From positions 976,289-1,040,288 of the forward strand of contig NZ_JADKSJ010000001.1 in the NCBI RefSeq assembly GCF_015351235.1: a stretch of 64,000 nt of DNA, in the 5' to 3' direction. The notes under the pieces are model-generated. The model saw only the letters and a list, made by a program, of their open reading frames with translations, did no database searches and was not told the origin of the DNA. The first letter of the stretch is position 1, and each line of letters begins with the position of its first letter. Positions 56,110 to 63,493 of this stretch are shown one piece after another. The DNA comes from Plantibacter sp. VKM Ac-2880 (lineage in GTDB: Bacteria > Actinomycetota > Actinomycetes > Actinomycetales > Microbacteriaceae). The translations under genes and the position numbers were made by a program.

Positions 56110-57724
56110 GGCCCACCGCCTCCGTCGCCGCTGTAACGACGGATCCGGCCTGCACCAGGGCGACGACAGCTTCGATCTCGGGTGACAGGAAGCGGTCGGG
56201 TCCTGCACCCGCGACGTCCGCCCGGACCCGCCGGACCACAGCGCCGGTACCGGTGCCCGGACGGAGCGGCGCCCGCAACTCGAGACCCCGTGCAGCGGTC
56301 ATGACCTCGATCGCGAGCACACGGCCCAAGCCGTCGATCGCCCGACGCAGCTTCCGCGCCGCAGCCCACCCCATCGACACGTGGTCCTCCTGCATGGCGG
56401 ACGACGGAATCGAGTCCACGGATGCTGGATGCGCCAGACGTTTCAGCTCGCTCACGATGCCCGCCGCTGTGTACTGCGCGATCATCAGACCGGAGTCGAC
56501 CCCGACCTCGTGCGCCAGGAACGGCGGCAAGCCGTTGCTGCGCGAACGGTCGAGGAACCGGTCCGTGCGGCGCTCCGACATGGAGGCGACGTCGGCTACG
56601 ACGATCGCCAGGAAGTCCAGCACGTAGGCGACCGGCGCGCCATGGAAGTTCCCGTTCGACTCGACCCGCCCGTCCACCGTCAGCACCGGATTGTCGACGG
56701 CGCTCGCGAGCTCACGCCCGGCGATCAGCTCCGCATGGGCGACCGTGTCGCGCGCGGCACCGTGCACCTGCGGGGCACAACGCAGCGAGTACGCGTCCTG
56801 CACCCGGGTGCATTCCGGGCCGCGGTGACTGGCTACGATCGGCGAGCCGTCGAGCATCAGGCGCAGGTTCGCGGCGCTGTCGGCCTGACCCGCCTGCGGG
56901 CGCAGCGCCTGGAGGTCGGCGGCGAACACCGCGTCCGTGCCGAGCAGGCCCTCGACGCTCATCGCCGCGGCCACATCGGCGGTCTGCAACAGCATCCTGA
57001 GGTCGTGCACGGCCAAGGCCAGCATGCCGAGCATGCCGTCGGTGCCGTTGATGAGCGCCAGCCCCTCCTTCTCGGCGAGCCGCACCGGCGTGAGCCCCGC
57101 GTCGGCCAACGCCTCCCCGGCCGGACGGTGCGCCCCGGCGGCGTCGACGACCTCACCCTCGCCCATCAGTGCGAGGGCGGCGTGCGCGAGGGGCGCGAGG
57201 TCACCGGAGCATCCGAGCGACCCGTACTCGCGGACCACCGGGGTGATGCCGGCGTTCAGCATCGCCGCGTACGCGCGGACGGTGTCGACGCGGACGCCCG
57301 TCCGACCCGTCATGAGGGTGGAGAGCCGCAGCGTCATCAGCGAACGCACGACCTCCGCTTCGACGGGTTCGCCGCTGCCCGCCGCATGCGAACGGACGAG
57401 GCTGGCCTGCAACTGCGCCCGGCGGTCGGGGTCGATGAACGTGGTCGCGAGTGCGCCGAAGCCGGTGGAGATGCCGTAGTGGGGCTCCGGATCGGATGCC
57501 AAAGCCTCGACGATCCGACGGGATGCCGCGACGCCATCGAGTGCCGCTTCGTCGAGGTCGATCACGGCGCCGTGCCGCGCGATCGCGACGACGTCGTCGA
57601 TCGACAACGGCCCTGCGCCGAGGAGGACGGGCCGGTCGCGCCCCTCCAGCCGAACCCCGCCGGGTGCCGTCGAACCGTCGGGTGCCGTCGAACCGTCGGG
57701 TGTCTCCGTCGTGCCTGGGTGCAT
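56099..57724 (-). CDS. hutH: Histidine ammonia-lyase
   Basis: MIO-dependent ammonia-lyase (541 residues) converting histidine to urocanate. YGISTGFG (83-90) carries the catalytic Tyr; the MIO-forming tripeptide is Cys172-Ser173-Gly174 within GSLGCSGDLAPLAH rather than the usual Ala-Ser-Gly, an allowed variation in the family pattern; NGTDGM, FHGAPVAY, and SVDSIPSSAMQEDHVSMG (active-site Gln/Glu region) follow. The start at 57724 has GGAGG six bases upstream; the ATG at 57730 directly abuts that site and is less likely. The N-terminus (TPDGSTAPDGSTAPGG) is an added repeat. Divergent from an IclR regulator. No hutU, hutI or hutG is in the window, so the rest of the pathway is elsewhere. Confidence 0.92.
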   Translation of the reverse strand: MHPGTTETPDGSTAPDGSTAPGGVRLEGRDRPVLLGAGPLSIDDVVAIARHGAVIDLDEAALDGVAASRRIVEALASDPEPHYGISTGFGALATTFIDPDRRAQLQASLVRSHAAGSGEPVEAEVVRSLMTLRLSTLMTGRTGVRVDTVRAYAAMLNAGITPVVREYGSLGCSGDLAPLAHAALALMGEGEVVDAAGAHRPAGEALADAGLTPVRLAEKEGLALINGTDGMLGMLALAVHDLRMLLQTADVAAAMSVEGLLGTDAVFAADLQALRPQAGQADSAANLRLMLDGSPIVASHRGPECTRVQDAYSLRCAPQVHGAARDTVAHAELIAGRELASAVDNPVLTVDGRVESNGNFHGAPVAYVLDFLAIVVADVASMSERRTDRFLDRSRSNGLPPFLAHEVGVDSGLMIAQYTAAGIVSELKRLAHPASVDSIPSSAMQEDHVSMGWAAARKLRRAIDGLGRVLAIEVMTAARGLELRAPLRPGTGTGAVVRRVRADVAGAGPDRFLSPEIEAVVALVQAGSVVTAATEAVGPLH

Positions 57725-57859
57725 GTCCATCCTCCGATGCAACACCCGTGGGCCTGGTGGGGCGGTGCGCGTAGAGTCGTCCGTGTCTGGGATGCCAGAC
57801 GCCCGGCACGGCGCAGCATGGAGCCACGCCAGGGCGCGCGGGCGGGGGAGGAGCGGGCC

Positions 57860-58612
57860 ATGAGTCAGGTACCGGCAGCGGACGCCACCCTGCGCGTGCT
57901 GAGCCACCTCGCGGCGGCCCGTGGTCCGCTCCCCGCCGCGGCCATCGCGTCGGCGCTCGGCCTCCCGCGATCGACGGTCTACCACCTGCTCGGCGTGCTG
58001 CAGGAGCACGGCTTCGTCGTCCATCTGCCGGAGGCCCGCCGCTACGGACTGGGGGTCGCGGCCTTCGAACTCTCCGGCGGCTACGCCAGGCAGGAACCGC
58101 TCAGCATGCTCTGCCGACCGCTGTTGGCGGAGCTGGTCGATCGCCTCGGCGAGAGCGCCCACCTCGCGGTGCTGCACGGTCGTGACGTGCTGTACATCGT
58201 CGAGGAACGGGCTCCTCGGCGGCCGCACCTCGTCACCGAGGTGGGAGTCCGGTTGCCTGCCCACCTCACCGCGAGCGGTTGCGCGATCCTTGCCGCGCTG
58301 CCGCCTGGCCAGCTGCGTGCGTTGTTCCCCGACCAGGCGGCGTTCGTCGACCGCACCGGCCACGGCCCCAAACGGTACCGGGAGCTGCGTCAGCTCCTCG
58401 CCCGGACGGCCCAGGACGGCTTCGCGCGGGAGGAGGGCGGTGTGACGGTCGGCCTCGCGAGTGTGGGGGTGGTCGTCCGTGACCACACCGGATGGCCGGC
58501 TGCGGCGATCGCCGTCACCTACGACGCGGACGACGGGCCGGATCCGGCGTGGTTGGCGAAGGAGATCGGGCCGGCCGCCGCCGAGCTCTCCCGTCGCATC
58601 CGCGGTCGCTGA
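57860..58612 (+). CDS. IclR-family transcriptional regulator
   Basis: A 250-residue IclR-type regulator with an N-terminal winged helix (ATLRVLSHLAAARGPLPAAA and GLPRSTVYHLLGVLQEHGFV, about residues 8-60) and an effector-binding GAF-like domain (about 75-245) containing SAHLAVLHGRDVLYIVEE, LTASGCAILAALPPGQL and GFAREEGGVTVGLASVGV, standard family segments. GGGGAGGAG precedes the ATG. Divergent from hutH, 135 bp apart, so a role in controlling histidine breakdown is likely, with urocanate or histidine as possible ligand (inference). A -10-like TAGAGT lies near 57771. Confidence 0.9.
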   Translation: MSQVPAADATLRVLSHLAAARGPLPAAAIASALGLPRSTVYHLLGVLQEHGFVVHLPEARRYGLGVAAFELSGGYARQEPLSMLCRPLLAELVDRLGESAHLAVLHGRDVLYIVEERAPRRPHLVTEVGVRLPAHLTASGCAILAALPPGQLRALFPDQAAFVDRTGHGPKRYRELRQLLARTAQDGFAREEGGVTVGLASVGVVVRDHTGWPAAAIAVTYDADDGPDPAWLAKEIGPAAAELSRRIRGR

Positions 58613-58656
58613 CCAGCCGGTCGGATCGGACCCGGGGCGGACCGCCTCCCTCGGCG

Positions 58657-59139
58657 TCAGTCGACGGAGCGCAGGATGAGTTCGAGCAACGCGGTCGCGT
58701 AGGCGTCGGGAGCGGTCGCCGCACTGAACCGACGCAGCTCGCCGCCGAGCTCGACGACGACCGTGTACGCCTCGGCGTCGCCGAGGGACAGGAGGACGTC
58801 GAGCTCCTCGTCGAGGGTCTGCTCCGCATCGGCGGGGTTCGGCACGGACACCGCCCGCTCGAGGGACCGGAACGATCCGCGCAGCAGGGCACGCAACTGG
58901 TGCTCCGAGGGAAGCCAGAGCGTCTCCTCCTGGTCGACCGAGTCGAGCGCCCACTCGGTCGTGCCGTTGAAGCCGAAGCTGCGCCCACCGGGGTGCTCGT
59001 GCACTTCGACGGTCATCTCGCTCACGGTGAAGACGTCGCCGGCGAGCTCGCCACCGTCGATGGTGAAGCGGTCGCCGGGTTCGGGCGTCCAGCGGAGACC
59101 GGCGGTACGGAGCGCTCTGGCGAGTTCAGCGGAGATCAT
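58657..59139 (-). CDS. Conserved actinobacterial protein of unknown function
   Basis: A 160-residue soluble protein with a well-marked core: ISAELARALRTAGLRWTPEP, GDRFTIDGGELAGDVFTVSE, then FNGTTEWALDSVDQEETLWL and SEHQLRALL. Proteins with this pattern are frequent in actinobacteria and, as I recall, sometimes carry the label pilus assembly protein CpaE; nothing in the sequence (no P-loop, no receiver domain) supports that label. The ATG is preceded by minus-strand GATACT at six bases (59146-59151), so translation is leaderless. It is convergent with the IclR gene and 96 bases from the divergent AraC gene. Function unknown. Confidence 0.78.
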   Translation of the reverse strand: MISAELARALRTAGLRWTPEPGDRFTIDGGELAGDVFTVSEMTVEVHEHPGGRSFGFNGTTEWALDSVDQEETLWLPSEHQLRALLRGSFRSLERAVSVPNPADAEQTLDEELDVLLSLGDAEAYTVVVELGGELRRFSAATAPDAYATALLELILRSVD

Positions 59140-59145
59140 CCGTCC

Positions 59146-59151
59146 AGTATC
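59146..59151 (-). promoter_or_regulatory. -10 element of the 58657-59139 gene (leaderless)
   Basis: Minus-strand GATACT, six bases before the ATG at 59139; identical hexamer and spacing to the purC promoter. Confidence 0.65.
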
Positions 59152-59235
59152 GCCGACCACGGTCCGACGGAACCCGCAACCCCTCGATTCGGAGGGTTCG
59201 CTCTGCGAGGGTGGGTGTCCTGTCCGAAGGGTCCG

Positions 59236-60201
59236 ATGATGCCCGAGCACGATGACCGCCAGCCGGCGCGTTGTCCTGCGCGCGGACGCGTCACGACCAC
59301 CCGGCTCTCGGGTGCGGCGGGCATGCAGGAGGCCTCCGGCGCCATCCGCTTCGTCGACGGCGACCCGGACCACTTCTCCATGACCATCGACGCCGTGGCG
59401 CTCGGTGACTACGTGGTCCACCGCAATCGCGTCGGTCCCGGCACCTTCGACGTCCTCGACGCCGCCGGATCGGAGGAGCCGGTCGCGATGATCGTCCTCC
59501 TCACCGACGGCGCGGTGAGTCTGATCCACGGTCGGCAACAGCTCGATCTGCATCCCGGCGGCGGCGCGCTCGCCGTGTCGGAGGAGGTCTACCGCACGAC
59601 CGTCGACGAGCAGGCCACCTACCTGCACGTCTTCGTCCCGCTGCGCGCGCTGCGTCGCCTGGGTATCACGCCGACGCCGTTCGGGGCGCTCGCCCCGTCA
59701 CCGCTGTTGCGGGCGATCGCCGCCTTCTTCGACGAGGTCGTCTCCGGTTTCGAGCCGATCGGTGGTGCCGCACAGCTGCGCCTGTGTCGCGTGATCGACA
59801 CGATGCTCGCCACGCTGTACGCCGAGAACGACCTCTTCCAGGCGGACACCGACGCCGGACGTGTCCCGATCCGGTTGCGGATCATGGAGCACATCGCCGT
59901 CTCGTTCGCGGAGCGCGAGCTGCGACCGGAGACGCTCGCGCGCCGCTTCAACATGTCGACCCGGTCCCTGCAACGGGTGTTCGAGGGCTCGGGCACGAGC
60001 GCCGCCGGCGAGATCGCCGAACGCCGACTCCAGCTCGCCCTCGCGCTCCTCTCGGACCCCGACCACCGGACGTTGTCGATCGCGGAGGTCGCAGCCCGCT
60101 GCGGGTACCACTCGCAGGCGCACCTCCGTCGCGCGGTCGTGGCGCACACCGGCTTCAGTCCGACGCAGGTGCGGGAGCAGTCGACGGCGGGCGGCTCCTG
60201 A
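59236..60201 (+). CDS. AraC-family transcriptional regulator
   Basis: A 321-residue AraC/XylS-type regulator. The N-terminal half is a cupin-like ligand domain resembling AraC_binding_2 (VHRNRVGPGTFDVLDAAGSE; LIHGRQQLDLHPGGGALAVS). The C-terminal DNA-binding domain has two helix-turn-helix units: ELRPETLARRFNMSTRSLQR with VFEGSG, and LSIAEVAARCGYHSQAHLRR then FSPTQVRE. Two consecutive ATGs (59236, 59239) are possible starts; GAAGG precedes them. The neighbours (an unknown protein and an antibiotic-monooxygenase-like protein) do not reveal its target. A weak hairpin at 60200-60234 follows. Confidence 0.88.
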   Translation: MMPEHDDRQPARCPARGRVTTTRLSGAAGMQEASGAIRFVDGDPDHFSMTIDAVALGDYVVHRNRVGPGTFDVLDAAGSEEPVAMIVLLTDGAVSLIHGRQQLDLHPGGGALAVSEEVYRTTVDEQATYLHVFVPLRALRRLGITPTPFGALAPSPLLRAIAAFFDEVVSGFEPIGGAAQLRLCRVIDTMLATLYAENDLFQADTDAGRVPIRLRIMEHIAVSFAERELRPETLARRFNMSTRSLQRVFEGSGTSAAGEIAERRLQLALALLSDPDHRTLSIAEVAARCGYHSQAHLRRAVVAHTGFSPTQVREQSTAGGS

Positions 60202-60234
60202 CCGACGCGGGCCGGTCCGGTGGCCTCGGCGGTC
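60200..60234. terminator. Imperfect hairpin between convergent genes
   Basis: GACCG-a-CG-c-GGGCC ... GGCC-t-CG-g-CGGTC: about 11 pairs with two symmetric mismatches, between the AraC gene and the convergent membrane protein gene. Confidence 0.45.
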
Positions 60235-60847
60235 AGCTCGCGGGACGACGATCCCGACGCGGGGCCGTCAGCCACGGACGGAGCATCCTCGTGACGAGCG
60301 GCAGGAGCCAGTAGGTCATGATCGGCGTGAGGATGAGTGTCGAGATGAGGACGTGCAGGAAGACGCCGAGCGGTTCCCATCCGGGGACGAGACCCGTCAC
60401 CAGGAGCGTGAAGACGAGGTTCAGGGGGAAGAACCCCAGCCAGATGCTCACCGCCTGCTTCCACCGCGGGGGCGCGGGTGGCACGGGGTCGGGATCGTTC
60501 GACCGTTCGGCCTCCTCGACGCGCAGGATGCCCTCCGGCGCGTCGAACCACCCCTCGATCCCGCTGCGCCGCTCCACCCGTGACTGCTCCATGAACTCCC
60601 GCCCGCTCGACAACCACCAGGCGCGCTCCTTCGACTCCTCCCAGTCGGTGAGGGTCTGCTCGTCGGCGAAGCGGTAGAGCATGTACCAGATGTCGCTCTC
60701 GGCCCCCGCTCGCACCCAGCCGGAGCCGAGGAAGCCGGGGTAGCGGTTGGCGAGGTTGATGCCCGCCTGGACCCAGATGGTGGCCTCGGAGATCGACGCC
60801 GGGTTGACGCGTCGCTCGATCGAGACGGTGATGGGATCGTGTTCCAT
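60233..60847 (-). CDS. Antibiotic-biosynthesis-monooxygenase-like domain with C-terminal membrane helices
   Basis: A 204-residue protein. Residues 1-110 form an ABM-like ferredoxin fold (ITVSIERRVNPASISEATIW, then YPGFLGSGWVRAGAESDIWY and RFADEQTLTDWEES with the conserved W-E-x-S), and residues about 125-190 include two membrane helices (AVSIWLGFFPLNLVFTLLVT and VFLHVLISTLILTPIMTYWL). This fused, membrane-anchored ABM type is widespread and functionally undefined; the domain can bind heme or act without cofactor. Start at 60847; GGAGGG directly abuts the ATG, so it cannot act as a normal ribosome site. Divergent from the Nudix gene, 64 bp apart. Confidence 0.83.
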   Translation of the reverse strand: MEHDPITVSIERRVNPASISEATIWVQAGINLANRYPGFLGSGWVRAGAESDIWYMLYRFADEQTLTDWEESKERAWWLSSGREFMEQSRVERRSGIEGWFDAPEGILRVEEAERSNDPDPVPPAPPRWKQAVSIWLGFFPLNLVFTLLVTGLVPGWEPLGVFLHVLISTLILTPIMTYWLLPLVTRMLRPWLTAPRRDRRPAS

Positions 60848-60899
60848 CCCTCCAGTAGACCGCACTCGTGTTTCGATCTCGTGTCCCGGTCGTGCGCCG

Positions 60900-60905
60900 T
60901 AGAGT
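60900..60905 (+). promoter_or_regulatory. -10 element of the Nudix gene (leaderless)
   Basis: TAGAGT, six bases before the ATG at 60912. Confidence 0.65.
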
Positions 60906-60911
60906 CGAGGC

Positions 60912-61397
60912 ATGGCGACTCCTGACTTCGTACTGGCCCTCCGCGAGCGGATCGGTCACGCGCCGCTCTGGTTGACTGGGGTGACCGCCGTCGTCCTCCG
61001 CGGGCTCGGGACACCGGGCGCCGAGGTGCTGCTCGTCCGGCGAGCCGACAACGGTGCCTGGACGCCCGTCACCGGGATCATCGACCCGGGGGAGGAGCCC
61101 GCGGTCGCCGCCGAACGCGAGGTGCTCGAGGAGGCCGCGGTGGTCGCCGTCGCCGAGCGGCTGTCGCAGGTGCAGGTGCTCCCGCAGAACGTCTACGAGA
61201 ACGGCGACATCACCCAGTACATCGACCTCGTGTTCCGCTGCCGGTACGAGTCCGGTGAGCCCTACCCGGCGGACGGCGAGAACTCCGAGGCGCGGTGGTT
61301 CCCGCTCGATGCGCTGCCGGCCGAGGTCTCGCAGAACTTCCGCACCAGGATCGCCCTCGCGGCCTCCGACACCCCGGAGGCCCACTTCGTGCGCTGA
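60912..61397 (+). CDS. Nudix hydrolase
   Basis: A 161-residue Nudix protein. The Nudix box reads GIIDPGEEPAVAAEREVLEEAAV (given here as GIIDPGEEPAVAAER and EVLEEAAV, about residues 56-78), with the metal-binding REVLEE intact and Ala in place of the final conserved Gly. FRCRYESGEPYPADGENSEA gives the E-x-x-E substrate-side loop. Members with this layout cleave nucleoside diphosphate derivatives; no specificity motif is evident. Leaderless start at 60912. Fifteen bases separate its stop from that of the convergent GH15 gene. Confidence 0.9.
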   Translation: MATPDFVLALRERIGHAPLWLTGVTAVVLRGLGTPGAEVLLVRRADNGAWTPVTGIIDPGEEPAVAAEREVLEEAAVVAVAERLSQVQVLPQNVYENGDITQYIDLVFRCRYESGEPYPADGENSEARWFPLDALPAEVSQNFRTRIALAASDTPEAHFVR

Positions 61398-61412
61398 GCC
61401 GTCGACGGCCGG

Positions 61413-63188
61413 TCAGCGCGCGGCGGCGGCGGCGGCGATGGCGTCGGCTGCGCGGACGAGTCCGAGGTGCGACAGCGCCTGCGGGGTGTTGCCGACCTGC
61501 CTGCCCTCCTGCACGTCGTACTCCTCGGACAGGAGACCCAGGTCGTTGCGGAACGACAGCAGGCGGTCCATCAGCGTCCGGGCGTCGTCCAGCCGTCCGG
61601 AGCTCGCGTACTGCTGGACAAGCCAGAACGAGCACGCCAGGAACGGGTGCTCCTCGCCGGGGAGTCCGTCGACGCCGCTGGTGGTCCGGTAGCGGAGGAG
61701 GAGACCGTCCTGCAGGAGGTCCTCCTCGATGGCCGCGACCGTCTTGAGCATCCGTGGGTCGTCCGGCGCGACGTATCCGATCTGCGCGAGGACGAGGAGC
61801 GACGCGTCGACCTCCGTCGTCCCGGCGTGCTGCACGTAGCACCCGCGGGCGTGGTCGACGTTCTCGCGTTCGATGGTCTCCCGCAGGGTCTCTCGGAGGG
61901 CCTCCCAGCGCTTGACGGGACCGTCGAGGCCGTGCTCCCGGACCGCTCTGACGCCGCGGTCGAGCGCCGCCCAGATCATCGCCCGCGAGTGGGTGAAGTG
62001 CTGCTCCTCGCCACGGACCTCCCAGATGCCGCGGTCCGGACGGTTCCAGTGCTCCTCCAGCTCGCCGAGCAGCGCACGCTGCAGGCTCCACGAGAAGTCG
62101 TCCTCGGCGAGCCCCACCGAGCGTGCCTCGTCGAGGGCGATCATGACCGAACCGAACACGTCGCCCTGGTACTGCGTGTAGGCGCCGTTGCCGACGCGCA
62201 CGGGTGCGGCACCGAGGTACCCGGGCAGGCTGTCGAGCTCCTCCTCGACGAGATGGCGTTCACCCGCGAGGCCGTACATGATCTGCAGGTCGTTCGGGTC
62301 GCCGGCGATCGCGCGCAGCAGCCACCCCCGCCAGTCGTGCGCCTCCTCGGTGAACCCGTGTTGCATGAGGGCTTCGAGGGTCAGGGACGCGTCGCGCAGC
62401 CAGACGTAGCGGTAGTCCCAGTTGCGGACCCCGCCGAACGACTCGGGCAGGCTCGTGGTCGCGGCCGCGACGATGCCGCCGGTGTCCTCGTGCGTGAGGG
62501 CCCGGAGCACCAGCAGCGAGCGGACCACCGCCTCCTCGTATTCGGCGGCCGGGTCGCAGCGGGCGGCCCAGTCCCGCCACCAGTCGGCCGTGTGGTCGAT
62601 CCGTCGGCCGACGTCGACGGGCTCCGGCACGTCCCGGTGCGAGGGGTACCAGGTGAGCGTCAGGTCGACGGTGTCGCCGGCGGATACCTGGATGGACGCC
62701 GAGTGGGCGTGGTCGGAGGCGGTCAGGCGCACCCCGCGGAGGACGACCGCGTCAGGACCGGCGACCGCGACGATGCCGGAGCGGTCGGGCAACTGACGGA
62801 CCCACGGCACCGCGTCGGCGTATCCGAAGCGGATGCGGACGTCGACGTCGACGCTGACGGTGCCGCGGACGCCCTCGATCCGGCGGATGACGTCGGCTCG
62901 TCGATCCCCGTGCGGCATGACGTCCGTGACGCGGATCTCGCCGTCGCCCGTCGTCCAGGTGGTCTCGAGGACGAAGGTGTCGTCGAGGTAGCGGCGGGTC
63001 GCCCGGGCGTCCGGAGCGGCCGGGCGGACACTCCACCGGCCGTGGTCCTCGGTGCCGAGCAGAGCGCCGAACATGGAGGCGGAGTCGAAGCGGGGGAGGC
63101 AGAGCCAGTCGATGCTGCCCTCCGTCGAGACGAGTGCTGCGGTGTGGCAATCGCCGATGAGGGCGTAGTCCTCGATGGGGCTGGGCAT
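61413..63188 (-). CDS. Glycoside hydrolase family 15 protein (glucoamylase/trehalase type)
   Basis: A 591-residue cytoplasmic GH15 enzyme. The N-terminal part IEDYALIGDCHTAALVSTEG and SIDWLCLPRFDSASMFGALL is the conserved beta-domain; the (alpha/alpha)6 barrel carries GVRNWDYRYVWLRDASLTLE, with the general-acid region, and GEEHPFLACSFWLVQQYA, with the general base Glu. Actinobacterial proteins of this form include trehalases and glucan or dextran glucosidases, so trehalose or an alpha-glucan is the probable substrate. ATG at 63188 gives the conserved start PSPIEDYALIGD; an in-frame GTG at 63209 is the alternative. No signal peptide. Confidence 0.9.
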   Translation of the reverse strand: MPSPIEDYALIGDCHTAALVSTEGSIDWLCLPRFDSASMFGALLGTEDHGRWSVRPAAPDARATRRYLDDTFVLETTWTTGDGEIRVTDVMPHGDRRADVIRRIEGVRGTVSVDVDVRIRFGYADAVPWVRQLPDRSGIVAVAGPDAVVLRGVRLTASDHAHSASIQVSAGDTVDLTLTWYPSHRDVPEPVDVGRRIDHTADWWRDWAARCDPAAEYEEAVVRSLLVLRALTHEDTGGIVAAATTSLPESFGGVRNWDYRYVWLRDASLTLEALMQHGFTEEAHDWRGWLLRAIAGDPNDLQIMYGLAGERHLVEEELDSLPGYLGAAPVRVGNGAYTQYQGDVFGSVMIALDEARSVGLAEDDFSWSLQRALLGELEEHWNRPDRGIWEVRGEEQHFTHSRAMIWAALDRGVRAVREHGLDGPVKRWEALRETLRETIERENVDHARGCYVQHAGTTEVDASLLVLAQIGYVAPDDPRMLKTVAAIEEDLLQDGLLLRYRTTSGVDGLPGEEHPFLACSFWLVQQYASSGRLDDARTLMDRLLSFRNDLGLLSEEYDVQEGRQVGNTPQALSHLGLVRAADAIAAAAAAR

Positions 63189-63236
63189 GACCCCATGCTG
63201 CCACGCCACGTCGGGAGCGCCTGGGAGCGATGCCCC

Positions 63237-63265
63237 GTGACTTCTCAGGGTCGATCAGGTAATGT
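63237..63265 (+). promoter_or_regulatory. Promoter of the helicase-type gene
   Basis: GTGACT (63237-63242), 17-base spacer, TAATGT (63260-63265). Transcription from about 63272 would give an untranslated leader of roughly 220 bases, the longest in the window. Confidence 0.6.
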
Positions 63266-63308
63266 AGCGAAGTCGGCTCTAGACACCGCGTTTGTACCGC
63301 GGAGGGTT

Positions 63309-63368
63309 ATGTCAGTCTGGTGGGCCGGTTTCGTCGGAGAGAACTCCGCGAACACACACACGATGTGA
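63309..63368 (+). CDS. Putative 19-residue leader peptide (uORF)
   Basis: A small reading frame MSVWWAGFVGENSANTHTM inside the leader of the downstream gene. CGGAGGG ends two bases before its ATG, a spacing shorter than ideal. It contains two adjacent Trp codons (TGG TGG) at positions 4-5 and ends 125 bases before the main ATG. A hairpin within it (63330-63352: TTCG-t-CGGAG, loop AGAA, CTCCG-CGAA) could respond to ribosome position. It may be a regulatory uORF or chance; no homology is known to me. Confidence 0.4.
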   Translation: MSVWWAGFVGENSANTHTM

Positions 63369-63493
63369 ACGGTCCCGGCCATTGATCGCCCGGGTATGAG
63401 CATGCCGCAGCGCAGCCGAGGTTTCGGATGGCGCTGTGTGAGTCATGCAGGTCGTTCATGCGAACGAGTAATAACCCGGAAAGCAATTTCTCC

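Noticed and set aside
58657-59139. Pilus assembly protein CpaE
   Set aside because: No P-loop or receiver domain and far too short; the name seems inherited from automatic annotation.
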